This document shows positions 17,563-27,048 of a DNA stretch of 64,000 nucleotides, in pieces. Each line of letters starts with the position of its first letter. Position 1 is the stretch's first letter. The stretch is taken from contig NZ_SRYA01000015.1 of assembly GCF_004793545.1 (NCBI RefSeq), positions 1 to 64,000 on the forward strand. The letters run 5' to 3'. This DNA is from Petralouisia muris (GTDB lineage: Bacteria; Bacillota; Clostridia; Lachnospirales; Lachnospiraceae). The notes under the pieces are model-generated. The model was given only the letters and a program-made list of their open reading frames with translations. It was not told the origin of the DNA and made no database searches. Both the position numbers and the translations under genes were made by a program.

Positions 17563-18645
17563 ATGATGGGAGATATCAGGATTGGAATAATCGGATATGG
17601 ATTTATGGGCCATGAACACGTAAAAATGCTGACAGAGCTGGAAGGCTACCGCATTGTGGGCGTTGCTGACATTGACAAAGAGCAGTTAAAGGAAGTTCCA
17701 GAAGGAATTAAGCGTTATGCTTCAGATGAAGAGTTAATCAATGATCCGGAAATTCAAGTGGTTCTGATTTCTGCAAATAATAACCAGCACCATGGGCTTG
17801 TGCTTCAGGCAGCGCAGGCAGGAAAAGACATTATCTGTGAAAAGCCGGTTGCTATGAGCCTGAAAGAACTGGACGATATGGTAAAGGTGACGAAAGAGTG
17901 CGGCGTTAAGTTTACCGTTCACCATCAGCGCAGGCTGGATCCGGATTACCGGACAGTAAAGGAGATTTTTGATCAGGGAACCCTGGGGAATGTTTTTACT
18001 ATCAAGAGCAGCCTGTATGGATTTAACGGAAATATGCATGACTGGCATGTATATATCAAAGAAGGCGGCGGAATGCTGTATGACTGGGGCGTGCACCTGC
18101 TGGATCAGATTTTGTGGATGATGCCGGAAGCAAAGATTACAAGTATTTATGCAGATATCCGCAATGTCATCAATTTTGAAGTAGATGATTATTTTAAAAT
18201 ATTGATGCGGTTTGACAATCATATTGTGGCAGAGGTGGAACTGGGCACTTATTACCTCACCGATAAGATGCATGACAAATGGTTTGAACGTCATTGGTTT
18301 ATCGGCGGAAATCAGGGCAGCGCTTATGTGGATGGATTTGAGCCGGAAGGAAAAATCGTGCGTACCGCAGGGCTTCTCCAAAATGTTGGCGGCACAAGGA
18401 CTATGACGGCAGCAGGCCCCACACGCTCCTTCGGGCCGCCGCCGGAAGGAAAAATCCTGACAGAGCCGGTGCCGCAAGTGCATACCAAACATCGGCAGTA
18501 TTTTGAAAATTACAGAAAGGCTTATGTTGGAGAAGAGGAATTTCTGGTAAAAATTCCGGAGACCAGAAGAGTGCTGGCGCTGATGGACGCCGTCAGGGAA
18601 TCCGGAAGAACCGGGAAGTCGGTAGAATTTGAGGGAGGGCTGTAA
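17563..18645 (+). CDS. Second Gfo/Idh/MocA-family oxidoreductase
   Basis: A 360-aa protein: Rossmann start IGIIGYGFMGHEHV, catalytic motif IICEKPVAM near residue 92, and C-terminal domain GGGMLYDWGVHLLDQIL near 167, where Trp replaces the Ile/Ala common in DxGxHxxD. It is the last gene of the operon before a strong terminator. A second dehydrogenase of this family could reduce the 3-keto sugar back to a hexose while regenerating NAD(P)+, closing a redox cycle with the first; this is inference. Two adjacent ATGs (17563, 17566) follow AAAAAAGGAGGG; the exact start is undecided. Spacing of 77 bp from the previous gene. Confidence 0.85.
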   Translation: MMGDIRIGIIGYGFMGHEHVKMLTELEGYRIVGVADIDKEQLKEVPEGIKRYASDEELINDPEIQVVLISANNNQHHGLVLQAAQAGKDIICEKPVAMSLKELDDMVKVTKECGVKFTVHHQRRLDPDYRTVKEIFDQGTLGNVFTIKSSLYGFNGNMHDWHVYIKEGGGMLYDWGVHLLDQILWMMPEAKITSIYADIRNVINFEVDDYFKILMRFDNHIVAEVELGTYYLTDKMHDKWFERHWFIGGNQGSAYVDGFEPEGKIVRTAGLLQNVGGTRTMTAAGPTRSFGPPPEGKILTEPVPQVHTKHRQYFENYRKAYVGEEEFLVKIPETRRVLALMDAVRESGRTGKSVEFEGGL

Positions 18646-18663
18646 ACAGAAAACATAAACAAG

Positions 18664-18700
18664 AAAGGCCAGGGAAGATTGGCGCATTCCCTGGCCTTTT
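18664..18700. terminator. Terminator shared by convergent transcripts
   Basis: AAAGGCCAGGGAA and TTCCCTGGCCTTTT form a 13-bp stem with T/A runs on both sides, between the end of the operon and the end of the convergent AraC gene. Confidence 0.9.
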
Positions 18701-19592
18701 AGTTGACTTCAAAGTTTAAACGAAGAGAACGGTATTTGTTTGGCGCAACTCCTTTATATTCCCGGAATTTCCGTATAAAGTAACTGAAATTGTCAAATCC
18801 AACGGAAAGCGCGATATCAGAAATCGGCATTTTTGATTCAGAAAGCATTTCACAGGCTTTTTCTATTCGATATTCATTGATAAAACTAATCGGCGTCTTT
18901 CCAATTTCCTGTTTAAAGTAGTGGCAAAAATAATTGGGGCTCATAAAGCATATTTCAGATAAAGTCTGCAGGGAGATTGATTCTGCGTAATTGATGTGAA
19001 TAAACTCAATTACTTGTTTCAATTTATTTAAAGAATCTTTTCCTTTGGATGATAACGTGTTCTTTAAGAGATAATTTGCCTGAAAAAATAGTTCAATCAT
19101 GTGCAGTATGTGGAGTTTAATGCTTAAAAGGGCGCATGTGGGGAGTGTATGATAAAGATTTATAATCTTCTGCATATGGAACAGAATCTGTTTTTGGTCA
19201 GCCGGCGAAAATGCAGAGCAGAAGGTTGGAAACAACAATGTTCCATTGGTTATCGGCCGGATGAAATTATGCTGGCAGGCGTCATACAATGCGAAGTCTA
19301 AAAATCCAGGGTTAAAGACAACGGCATGGTGCAGGGATTCACCAATAGATTTAATTTCATGCAGTTGGCCGGAATTGATAAAACAGAATTCCCCGGGATT
19401 TAAAACAAAGGATTTCCCGTGAATGGTCAAATTAAGAATTCCATATTCTGCATACACCCATTCCAGTTCTTCATGCCAGTGCTGCGATACAAAATAGAAT
19501 CCATCTTTGTCATGGTGGGAATATACTTGTAAAGGAAAAACGGAAGTTCCATGGGTTTTATCTTCATGATAAGCGCGTGACATATCTATCAA
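18699..19592 (-). CDS. AraC-family transcriptional regulator
   Basis: A 297-aa regulator with an N-terminal cupin (HWHEELEWVYAEYG near residue 38, ending in a GQLHEIKS turn) and a C-terminal double helix-turn-helix (LSEICFMSPNYFCHYFKQEIG, then DNFSYFIRKFREYKGVAPNKYR). It is transcribed divergently from the GH13/PTS set with 112 bp between starts, so it most likely controls that set in response to its sugar. It ends at the terminator shared with the upstream operon. The effector is not visible in the sequence. Confidence 0.85.
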   Translation of the reverse strand: MIDMSRAYHEDKTHGTSVFPLQVYSHHDKDGFYFVSQHWHEELEWVYAEYGILNLTIHGKSFVLNPGEFCFINSGQLHEIKSIGESLHHAVVFNPGFLDFALYDACQHNFIRPITNGTLLFPTFCSAFSPADQKQILFHMQKIINLYHTLPTCALLSIKLHILHMIELFFQANYLLKNTLSSKGKDSLNKLKQVIEFIHINYAESISLQTLSEICFMSPNYFCHYFKQEIGKTPISFINEYRIEKACEMLSESKMPISDIALSVGFDNFSYFIRKFREYKGVAPNKYRSLRLNFEVN

Positions 19593-19704
19593 CTCCTAAA
19601 TCGTAAAATTATGTTATTATCTGATAAAATTATGCAAGTAATCAGGACTCCTTTACAGTATACTAAAAACACCGAAGAAAAACAAGAAGCGAGGTTTAAG
19701 AAAA

Positions 19705-21363
19705 ATGGTGAAAGAAAAATGGTGGAAAAGGAGTGTCGTATACCAGATATATCCACGAAGCTTCTGTGACGGCAATGGTGACGGAATCGGCGATATTAAC
19801 GGTATTCGCTCAAAATTGTGGTATTTGAAGAAACTGGGAATTGATGTAATCTGGCTCAGCCCGGTCTATGGTTCCCCGAATGCGGACAATGGTTATGATA
19901 TCTCTGATTATTATGGAATATCACCGGAGTACGGTACAATGGATGAGATGAAGGCTCTGATCCGGGAATGTGAAAATTGTGGTATTAGAATCATGATGGA
20001 TCTTGTTGTGAACCATACCTCTGATGAACATCCGTGGTTTATGGAGGCGAAAAAATCAAAGAATAACCCATACAGGAATTATTATATCTGGAGAAAGGGC
20101 GAAGCGGGTTCACCGCCCAATGGGCTGGAATCCTGTTTTGGAGGCAGTGCATGGGAATATTCGGAAGAAACAGGGGAGTATTATCTGCACTTCTATCATA
20201 AAAAGCAGCCGGATCTGAACTGGGAGAATGAGGCAATGCGAAAAGAAATCTGGAAAATGATGAATTTCTGGATTGATATGGGCATCGGCGGTTTCCGGAT
20301 GGATGTGATTGATGTCATTGGAAAAATCCCGGATCAGGGAATTAAGGAAAACGGGCCGAAACTTCACGAATATCTCCAGGAAATGAACAGGGAGACATTT
20401 GGGGATAAGAATTTGATGACGGTAGGGGAATGCTGGGGAGCAGATATTGAGAATGGAAGTTTATATTCTGATCCGGAGCGGAAGGAACTGGATATGATTT
20501 TTCAGTTTGAACAGATGCTGACGGATCAGGTTCCGGGGAAACAGAAATGGGATTTGAAGCTTCTTGAATTGAAACAGTTAAAGCAGGCTTTTGCAAAATG
20601 GCAGAAAGCATTGGAGGGGAAAGGATGGAACAGCCTTTTCTGGAACAGCCATGACCTTCCGAGAATCGTTTCCAGGTGGGGAAATGACAAAGAGTACCGG
20701 GTGGAATCGGCAAAGATGCTGGCGACTGTGCTCCATGGAATGAAAGGGACGCCTTATATTTATCAGGGAGAAGAAATAGGGATGACGAACTATCCGTTTT
20801 CAGGTATTGAGGATTTTATGGATGTGGAGTCTGTCAATATGTATCAGGAACGAAAGCAAATTGGGTATTCAGAGGAAGAAATTATGGAATCCCTTTGTGC
20901 AAAATCAAGGGATAATGCAAGAACTCCCATGCAGTGGAACAGCGGCCCCCAGGCAGGATTTACAAAAGGGACGCCCTGGTGCAGGGTAAATCCCAATTAT
21001 ACAGAAATTAATGCGGAAGAGGCGTTAAAGGATTCGGATTCCATATTCTATTATTATCAGAAATTAATCAGTCTCCGAAAAGAAGAACCTATATTAATCT
21101 ATGGAACTTTTGAGCTGCTGTGTCCGGAGGATGAACAAGTTTTTGCGTATATGAGGGAATGGATGGGAAAGAAATGGCTGGTAGTATGTAATTTCTATGG
21201 GAAGCCAGCAGAATTTGACTATCCTGGGAGGGGCAGAGTTATCCTGTCGAATTATAGACAGGATAGCGTAACTCAGCTGGAACAGATGAAATTGCGTCCA
21301 TATGAAGCAGCCATTTATGAAATGATAGAATCAGGAAATCATATAATCCAAAGGAGGGACTAA
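19705..21363 (+). CDS. GH13 alpha-glucosidase, probably trehalose-6-phosphate hydrolase or oligo-1,6-glucosidase
   Basis: A 552-aa cytoplasmic (no signal peptide) GH13 enzyme. Conserved regions: DLVVNHTSDEHPWF, the nucleophile in GGFRMDVIDVIG (near residue 195), acid/base Glu in TVGECWGAD, and the transition-state Asp in WNSHDLPRIVSRWG. The QPDLNW segment and the Val after the nucleophile favour alpha-1,6- or alpha,alpha-1,1-linked substrates. The adjacent PTS permease is trehalose-like, so I prefer the TreC-type role, splitting the imported 6-phosphate; isomaltose- or sucrose-phosphate is possible. It is 6 bp from the PTS gene, in one operon. Confidence 0.8.
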   Translation: MVKEKWWKRSVVYQIYPRSFCDGNGDGIGDINGIRSKLWYLKKLGIDVIWLSPVYGSPNADNGYDISDYYGISPEYGTMDEMKALIRECENCGIRIMMDLVVNHTSDEHPWFMEAKKSKNNPYRNYYIWRKGEAGSPPNGLESCFGGSAWEYSEETGEYYLHFYHKKQPDLNWENEAMRKEIWKMMNFWIDMGIGGFRMDVIDVIGKIPDQGIKENGPKLHEYLQEMNRETFGDKNLMTVGECWGADIENGSLYSDPERKELDMIFQFEQMLTDQVPGKQKWDLKLLELKQLKQAFAKWQKALEGKGWNSLFWNSHDLPRIVSRWGNDKEYRVESAKMLATVLHGMKGTPYIYQGEEIGMTNYPFSGIEDFMDVESVNMYQERKQIGYSEEEIMESLCAKSRDNARTPMQWNSGPQAGFTKGTPWCRVNPNYTEINAEEALKDSDSIFYYYQKLISLRKEEPILIYGTFELLCPEDEQVFAYMREWMGKKWLVVCNFYGKPAEFDYPGRGRVILSNYRQDSVTQLEQMKLRPYEAAIYEMIESGNHIIQRRD

Positions 21364-21368
21364 GAATT

Positions 21369-23315
21369 ATGACAAAGGAAGAACGTTATCAGGCGTCTGC
21401 CGAAGAGCTTTTAAGGTTGGTGGGCGGAAGAGAAAATATTATCAGCGCCGCTCACTGCGCAACCAGGCTCAGGCTGGTGTTGAAAGATGAGGAAAAGGCA
21501 GATGTGGATGGAATTCTGAAGGTGGATCTGGTGAAAGGCCAGTTTGCCAACGGAGGCCAATTCCAGATTATTATTGGCAGCGGCACCGTAAATGAAGTTT
21601 ATAAACGATTCATTGAAACAGGAGGGATCGCAGAAGCAACGAAAAGCGAAGTGAAGCAGGCGGCGGTGCAGAAGATGAATCCGCTGCAGCGGCTTGTAAA
21701 GACGTTGTCTGACGTATTTGTACCGCTGATACCGGCATTGGTTGCCAGCGGTTTGATGATGGGATTAAATAATGTGCTTACGGCAAACGGGCTGTTTGTT
21801 CCGGGTCAGTCTTTGGTAGAAGCATATCCGGCGCTTTCCGATATTGCTGCTATGATCAATACATTTGCCAGTGCTGCGTATGCCTTTTTGCCCATCCTAA
21901 TCGGGTTTTCTGCCACAAAAATGTTTGGGGGCAATCCGTATCTGGGGGCAGTGATCGGCATGATTATGGTTTCGGGAGATTTACTGAATGCTTATGCCTA
22001 CGGCACTGCTGTAACAGAAGGGACAATCCCGGTATGGAACATTTTGGGGATTACAATAGAAAAGGTAGGATATCAGGGAACCGTTCTTCCGGTTCTGGCT
22101 GCTTCTTATATTCTTTCGTTTGTAGAGAAAAAGCTGCATAAGTATATTCCGGAGATTCTGGATAATCTTTTGACGCCGCTTCTTACGGTTATGATTACTG
22201 GCTTTGTTACTTTTACAGTTGTAGGCGGGATTATGAGGACGGCAGGCGATATGCTGACAAACAGCTTTGTGTGGATGCATGATACATTAGGAATTGTAGG
22301 CGGTATGGTTTTGGGCTTTTTATATTCTCCCCTTACTATGACGGGTATGCATCACAGCCTGCTTCCAGTAGATATCCAGATGGTAGCGGCAGGCGGCTCC
22401 TTCCTGCTTGCGATTGCGTCCTGTAATAATGTGGCTCAGGGCGGCGCAACACTCTGTGCCATGCTTCGGACAAAGGATAAAAAATTAAAGAGCGTTGCGG
22501 CGACTTCAGGTGTATCTGCTATGCTGGGTATTACAGAGCCTGCGATGTTTGGAGTTAACCTGAAACTGAAATATCCGTTTTATGGCGCTATGGTTGGATC
22601 CGCTCTTGGAGGCGGGTATGTAACGATGACCAATGTTTTGAATACAGCTCCCGGAACGGCAGGAGTTGTGGGGTTTGTCTGTGTGCCTGCATCTAGTATG
22701 CTGAACTTTTTGATTGGTGCGCTAATTTCTATTGCGGCAGGATTTATCTTTACATATATCATGTCAAACATGAAAAAGTTTAATAAAGAACTGGAGAAAA
22801 AAGAAGTTTCTGCAGAAGAAAAAGCAGATACGTCTATGGGTGTTTTTCCGGCAGCAGAAAAGAATGTAATCTGCAGTCCGCTGACAGGAACAGCAATTCC
22901 AATGAGCGAAGTGCCGGATGATACCTTTGCCGCAGAAGTATTAGGAAAGGGAATGGCAGTAATTCCCTCGGAGGGTAAAGTGACAGCGCCTTGTGCGGGT
23001 GAGATTTCCACGCTGTTTGATACGAAGCATGCCATTGGCCTTACAACGGAAGAAGGGGCAGAGTTGTTAATTCATGTGGGTGTGAATACGGTAGAGCTTG
23101 AGGGGAAGTATTATGAGGCCCATGTGGCACAGGGCGATCAGGTAAAACCAGGACAGCTGCTTCTTACATTTGATATTCAGAAAATTCAGGAAGCAGGTTA
23201 TCCTGTGACCACTCCGGTGATCATTGCCAACACGGACGATTACAAAAGCGTGGAAGGTCTAAAGTCCGGTGAGGTTCACTGTATGGAGCCTCTCATCAAA
23301 TTGGAGGAAGCATAA
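21369..23315 (+). CDS. PTS sugar transporter EIIBCA, trehalose/beta-glucoside-like
   Basis: A 648-aa membrane permease with all PTS parts in one chain. The EIIB domain has the phospho-Cys in AAHCATRLRL (residues 1-85). The EIIC domain spans about 105-470 with ten helices and GITEPAMFGVNLKLKYPF near 383. A linker is followed by EIIA of the glucose type (about 495-640), with the phospho-His in LLIHVGVNTVEL. The segment VKGQFANGGQFQIIIGSGTV is typical of trehalose EIIB. It imports and phosphorylates the disaccharide that the upstream GH13 enzyme would then cleave. RBS AAAGGAGGG. Confidence 0.85.
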   Translation: MTKEERYQASAEELLRLVGGRENIISAAHCATRLRLVLKDEEKADVDGILKVDLVKGQFANGGQFQIIIGSGTVNEVYKRFIETGGIAEATKSEVKQAAVQKMNPLQRLVKTLSDVFVPLIPALVASGLMMGLNNVLTANGLFVPGQSLVEAYPALSDIAAMINTFASAAYAFLPILIGFSATKMFGGNPYLGAVIGMIMVSGDLLNAYAYGTAVTEGTIPVWNILGITIEKVGYQGTVLPVLAASYILSFVEKKLHKYIPEILDNLLTPLLTVMITGFVTFTVVGGIMRTAGDMLTNSFVWMHDTLGIVGGMVLGFLYSPLTMTGMHHSLLPVDIQMVAAGGSFLLAIASCNNVAQGGATLCAMLRTKDKKLKSVAATSGVSAMLGITEPAMFGVNLKLKYPFYGAMVGSALGGGYVTMTNVLNTAPGTAGVVGFVCVPASSMLNFLIGALISIAAGFIFTYIMSNMKKFNKELEKKEVSAEEKADTSMGVFPAAEKNVICSPLTGTAIPMSEVPDDTFAAEVLGKGMAVIPSEGKVTAPCAGEISTLFDTKHAIGLTTEEGAELLIHVGVNTVELEGKYYEAHVAQGDQVKPGQLLLTFDIQKIQEAGYPVTTPVIIANTDDYKSVEGLKSGEVHCMEPLIKLEEA

Positions 23316-24151
23316 TGACAGATAAAAAGATTGTGTTTTTAGATATCGACGGGACATTTACGGTCCCGTTGGAAAAACCAACAGAACTTGCGTCAAGGGC
23401 AGTGCAGGAAGCAAGAAAAAATGGACACAGGGTTTTGATCAGCACAGGACGTAATATGGCCATTGTAAGTGAAGATGTTCTGGAAGTAGGGTTTGACGGT
23501 GTGGTTGCCAGCGCAGGAAGACATATAGAAATTGATGGGAAAGTGATCCGTGACAGTGTGCTTTCGGAAGAAACCATTCAGAAATGCCTGGAAGTTTTTC
23601 ATAAATTCGGAATCTACTGCCGCATAGAAAGCCCGGAGGGAATTTATATTGACAATAGCCTTCAGGAAATCCTTACGAGCGCAACGGCAGATTTGTCTAA
23701 TTCAGAGTTGATCCGGATGAAGAAGGAACTGGCTTCTGACGTTGGGGTAAAGCCGTATACGGAATATCCTCGCAAGGGAGCGTATAAGCTGGGCTTTATC
23801 TGTACAGACCTGGCAGAACTTGAGAAAACAAAACCGTATCTGGAGCAAGAGTTTCATTATGTGGTGCATCCCTATGCAAAAGATGCGGACTGCTATAATG
23901 GCGAGATTATACGGCGGGATATGGATAAAGGCGAGGCCATGGAACGCGTCTGTGAATACTATGGGGCAGATCTGGCAGATACGGTTGCTTTTGGCGACAG
24001 TATGAATGATCAGCAGATGCTGGAATATGCAGGGATTGCCGTTGCCATGGGGAATTCCTGCCAGGACTTAAAAGACAGTGCAGATGTTGTCTGTGAGAGT
24101 GTTGAGGAAGATGGAGTTTATTTTGAATTGAAAAGAATGAATTTGATATAG
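23315..24151 (+). CDS. Cof-type HAD phosphatase
   Basis: A 278-aa soluble HAD phosphatase: nucleophile motif FLDIDGTFT at the N-terminus (Asp9/Asp11), motif II VLISTGRNM, a type IIB cap in the middle, and motif IV VAFGDSMNDQQML near residue 227. Such enzymes remove phosphate from sugar phosphates or nucleotides. The start overlaps the PTS gene stop by one base (TAATG), so it is translationally coupled and could relieve sugar-phosphate accumulation; substrate unknown. A weak hairpin at about 24165-24195 may end the operon. Confidence 0.8.
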   Translation: MTDKKIVFLDIDGTFTVPLEKPTELASRAVQEARKNGHRVLISTGRNMAIVSEDVLEVGFDGVVASAGRHIEIDGKVIRDSVLSEETIQKCLEVFHKFGIYCRIESPEGIYIDNSLQEILTSATADLSNSELIRMKKELASDVGVKPYTEYPRKGAYKLGFICTDLAELEKTKPYLEQEFHYVVHPYAKDADCYNGEIIRRDMDKGEAMERVCEYYGADLADTVAFGDSMNDQQMLEYAGIAVAMGNSCQDLKDSADVVCESVEEDGVYFELKRMNLI

Positions 24152-24316
24152 GGAGAGGAAACATCATGCAGATATCATCGAGGTGTCTGCCTGCATAAAA
24201 AATGATCCATAACAGAAAATTTCAGGATGAAAGAAAAGGAATTTTATGTTATACTGACTGCAAGGCAGCATATTTGAGGAGATGGCGTGCAGCACATCTG
24301 CCGGAAAGGAAAGAAT

Positions 24317-25312
24317 ATGAGAAAAAAGAAAAATCTGATTCGTTTTATTTGCATACTTGCAGCAGTGTGTTCCATGACTATGGGAACCTTGCCAGTCTTT
24401 GGGGCCAAGCTTCCGGCTCTGAAGGCAGAGGGCACCCGTCTGGTCAATGAGAAAGGGAAAACCGTCCGGCTGAAAGGGGTCAGTACCCATGGACTTTCCT
24501 GGTATCCTCAGTATGTGAACCAGAAGGCGTTTACCTATATGAAGAAAAATTGGAAAATCAATACCGTGCGCCTGGCTCTTTATACCAGTGAATATAACGG
24601 TTACTGCACCGGGGACAAGGCAAATCGCAGGGCGCTGGAAAAGAAAATCGATCAGGGCGTAAAATATGCCGTAAAGGCAGGATTGTATGTGATCATTGAC
24701 TGGCATATTTTAAGCGACGGCAATCCCCGGACCTATGAAAAAGAATCTCTTGCATTTTTTAAGAAAATGGCTTCCAAATATAAGAAATATACCAATGTGA
24801 TTTATGAAATCTGCAATGAGCCAAATGGAGGCGTTTCCTGGGATACCATCAAGTCTTATGCCGAAAAGGTGATAAAGGCAATCCGTGCCAGAGATAAAAA
24901 CGCCCTGATTCTCATTGGAACGCCCAACTGGTCCCAGGATGTGGAGCTTGCGGCTCAAGACCCAATCAAAGGATATAAAAATCTGATGTATACCCTGCAT
25001 TTCTATGCGGGAACTCATGGGGAATACTTAAGGGAGAAAGCGCAGACGGCATTGGATCAGGGACTGCCCCTGTTTGTGTCGGAATTTGGAATCTCAGACG
25101 CTTCCGGCAGCGGGACGCTGAACAAAACAGAAGGCAGCCGCTGGATGAAGTTTTTAAAAAAGAATAAAATAAGCTATATTGGATGGAATCTTTCCAATAA
25201 ATCAGAAAGCTCTGCATTACTGAAAGATTCCTGCAGCAAAACCTCCGGCTGGAAATCCAAAGATTTGACTCCCTGGGGAAAGTGGCTGCTAAAGCAGCTG
25301 AACATGGAATAG
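24317..25312 (+). CDS. Secreted GH5 endoglucanase-like enzyme
   Basis: A 331-aa protein with a signal peptide (MRKKKNLIRFICILAAVC...VFGA). The glycoside hydrolase family 5 fold shows RLKGVSTHGLSW near residue 48, VIIDWHILSDGNP near 120, acid/base Glu in YEICNEPNGG, a YTLHFYAGTHGEY segment, and nucleophile Glu in FVSEFGISDASG. The pattern fits subfamily GH5_2 (endo-beta-1,4-glucanases). No carbohydrate-binding or anchoring domain is present, so it is probably released. I chose ATG 24317 because GGAAAGGAAAG precedes it and the signal peptide begins there. It has no obvious operon partners. Confidence 0.85.
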   Translation: MRKKKNLIRFICILAAVCSMTMGTLPVFGAKLPALKAEGTRLVNEKGKTVRLKGVSTHGLSWYPQYVNQKAFTYMKKNWKINTVRLALYTSEYNGYCTGDKANRRALEKKIDQGVKYAVKAGLYVIIDWHILSDGNPRTYEKESLAFFKKMASKYKKYTNVIYEICNEPNGGVSWDTIKSYAEKVIKAIRARDKNALILIGTPNWSQDVELAAQDPIKGYKNLMYTLHFYAGTHGEYLREKAQTALDQGLPLFVSEFGISDASGSGTLNKTEGSRWMKFLKKNKISYIGWNLSNKSESSALLKDSCSKTSGWKSKDLTPWGKWLLKQLNME

Positions 25313-25343
25313 CGGTGAAAGGATTCGATTAGGAAGAGAGGGC

Positions 25344-26927
25344 TTATGGGAAAAATTCTTCCAGGTACAGATCCCGGTAATAATCCAGCTCCTCTGCAAT
25401 AATTTCATCCAAGACCCGCATTCCCAGAAGCTCCACCGGGGCTTTGTCATCGGTCAGAATCAAATCCCCGGATTCCCTTAAGGATAACTGTCCGGAAACG
25501 GTTTCCATCATATCAGAAAGAGCCGGATCAGAAAGAGCGTTTCTCCTGGAATCAAAGGCTTCCATCGCTTCAGAATTCTGGAAGGCAAACACCTCGCAGT
25601 TGGTTCCGCCGTTTACCGGGGCAGTATAAACATATTCAAAAACGGTTCCCATCGTATCACAGAGATAATCATTGATGGAATTTTCAGAACCGGATTTCAT
25701 ATTCATATTTACCACCATAACGCCGCCGGGATTCAGATGCCCTGCCACTTCCGTGAAAAATTCCTTTGAGGACATCTGAAAGGGGATGGTGATATCCTGA
25801 TAAGCGTCTACCATAATTACATCATAGGTTTTGTCAGAGGCTGCCAGGTAAGAGCGGCCGTCATAGATAGAGACTTGTACAGAATCCGGCAGTTCAAAAT
25901 ATTCCGTTGCAAGATCTGCAATTTTTTCATCTATTTCCACCCCCTCAATGGAACATCCCGGAAAATATTCGCTGCAGTATTTGGCAAAGGTTCCGGTGCC
26001 CAGGCCCAGAATCAGAATATCTCCGGGCTTATCCTTTGTGATTCCAGCCATCAGAGGCGCAGCCAGCGCATAATCATAATACATTCCAGTAAGGCGGGCG
26101 TCTTTCATCAGAATGGACTGCACGCCGAAGAGTACGTTTGTAGACAGAATAACAGAGGAATCCGTTTCTTTTACCTGCAAATAATTATAGATGGATTCAT
26201 CTTCCAGCGTAATATCCTTTTCCCAAAAGGCAAAACTATAGGAAGAAGAGGTCAGCCCCAGCGCAAGAATCAGCAGGGCAGTCAGCCCGCATTTTACCAT
26301 TTTTTTGCGCAGAGAGAAAAAATATATCATACTGATACAGGCCAGCACGCCGGAAAATATCAGAAAAGTCACTGCCGTTCCCACGGAAGGGATCGTTACG
26401 AAGGTGGGCAGAAAGGTTCCGATAATACTTCCGATAGTATTTAAAGCTCCCAGCTCCCCTACGGTCTTTCCATTGTTGTCAAGGCTGCTTACAGCATATT
26501 TCACCAGCGAGGGAGTGACAGTCCCAAGGAGCGCGCATGGGAAAGCAAATACAGCCAAACAGGCAAAAAGCGCAGCCCACACCAGAAAGTTTTTGGTGAT
26601 AAACACTGCAAGAAACAGCGAGATTCCGCCGATCAGATACCTTCCTGCAAAGGGGATCAGTGCAATCCAGACAGCGGCAAGGAGGAGTCTTGCGTACAGC
26701 ATGTCCGGGGAGGGTGATTTGTCTGCCAGACGGCCGCCCCACACATTTCCAAGAGCCATGGCAATCATAATAACGCCGATAATTACAGTCCACACAATCT
26801 GAGAGGAACTGAAGTAAGGGGCCATCAGCCGGCTTGCGCCCAGTTCCACTGCCATGACAGACATGCCTGAGAAAAATTCCGTCACATACAGAAAGTATTT
26901 GTTGTTTAAAATGTTTTTGTCTTTCAT
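25344..26927 (-). CDS. Membrane-fused spermidine synthase-like protein
   Basis: A 527-aa protein. The first about 215 residues form seven to eight membrane helices (VTEFFSGMSVMAVELGASRLMAPYF start). The rest is a cytoplasmic Rossmann methyltransferase/spermidine-synthase-like domain with ILILGLGTGTFAKYC, VEIDEKIADLA and VMVDAYQDITIPF. Proteins of this 'fused MFS/spermidine synthase' type are widespread, but their substrate is not established. No other polyamine genes are adjacent, so I make no claim for spermidine. It is divergent from the structured region at 27049. Confidence 0.75.
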   Translation of the reverse strand: MKDKNILNNKYFLYVTEFFSGMSVMAVELGASRLMAPYFSSSQIVWTVIIGVIMIAMALGNVWGGRLADKSPSPDMLYARLLLAAVWIALIPFAGRYLIGGISLFLAVFITKNFLVWAALFACLAVFAFPCALLGTVTPSLVKYAVSSLDNNGKTVGELGALNTIGSIIGTFLPTFVTIPSVGTAVTFLIFSGVLACISMIYFFSLRKKMVKCGLTALLILALGLTSSSYSFAFWEKDITLEDESIYNYLQVKETDSSVILSTNVLFGVQSILMKDARLTGMYYDYALAAPLMAGITKDKPGDILILGLGTGTFAKYCSEYFPGCSIEGVEIDEKIADLATEYFELPDSVQVSIYDGRSYLAASDKTYDVIMVDAYQDITIPFQMSSKEFFTEVAGHLNPGGVMVVNMNMKSGSENSINDYLCDTMGTVFEYVYTAPVNGGTNCEVFAFQNSEAMEAFDSRRNALSDPALSDMMETVSGQLSLRESGDLILTDDKAPVELLGMRVLDEIIAEELDYYRDLYLEEFFP

Positions 26928-27048
26928 AAGTTACCACCTTTTATTTTTGATTTTATTCCTATTCTAACACAGACATTAGAAAAAAAGTAAAATTTTTAAA
27001 ATTTTTGAATAAAGAGAGAAAATCCGTTCATACTATTATCATCCGAAA

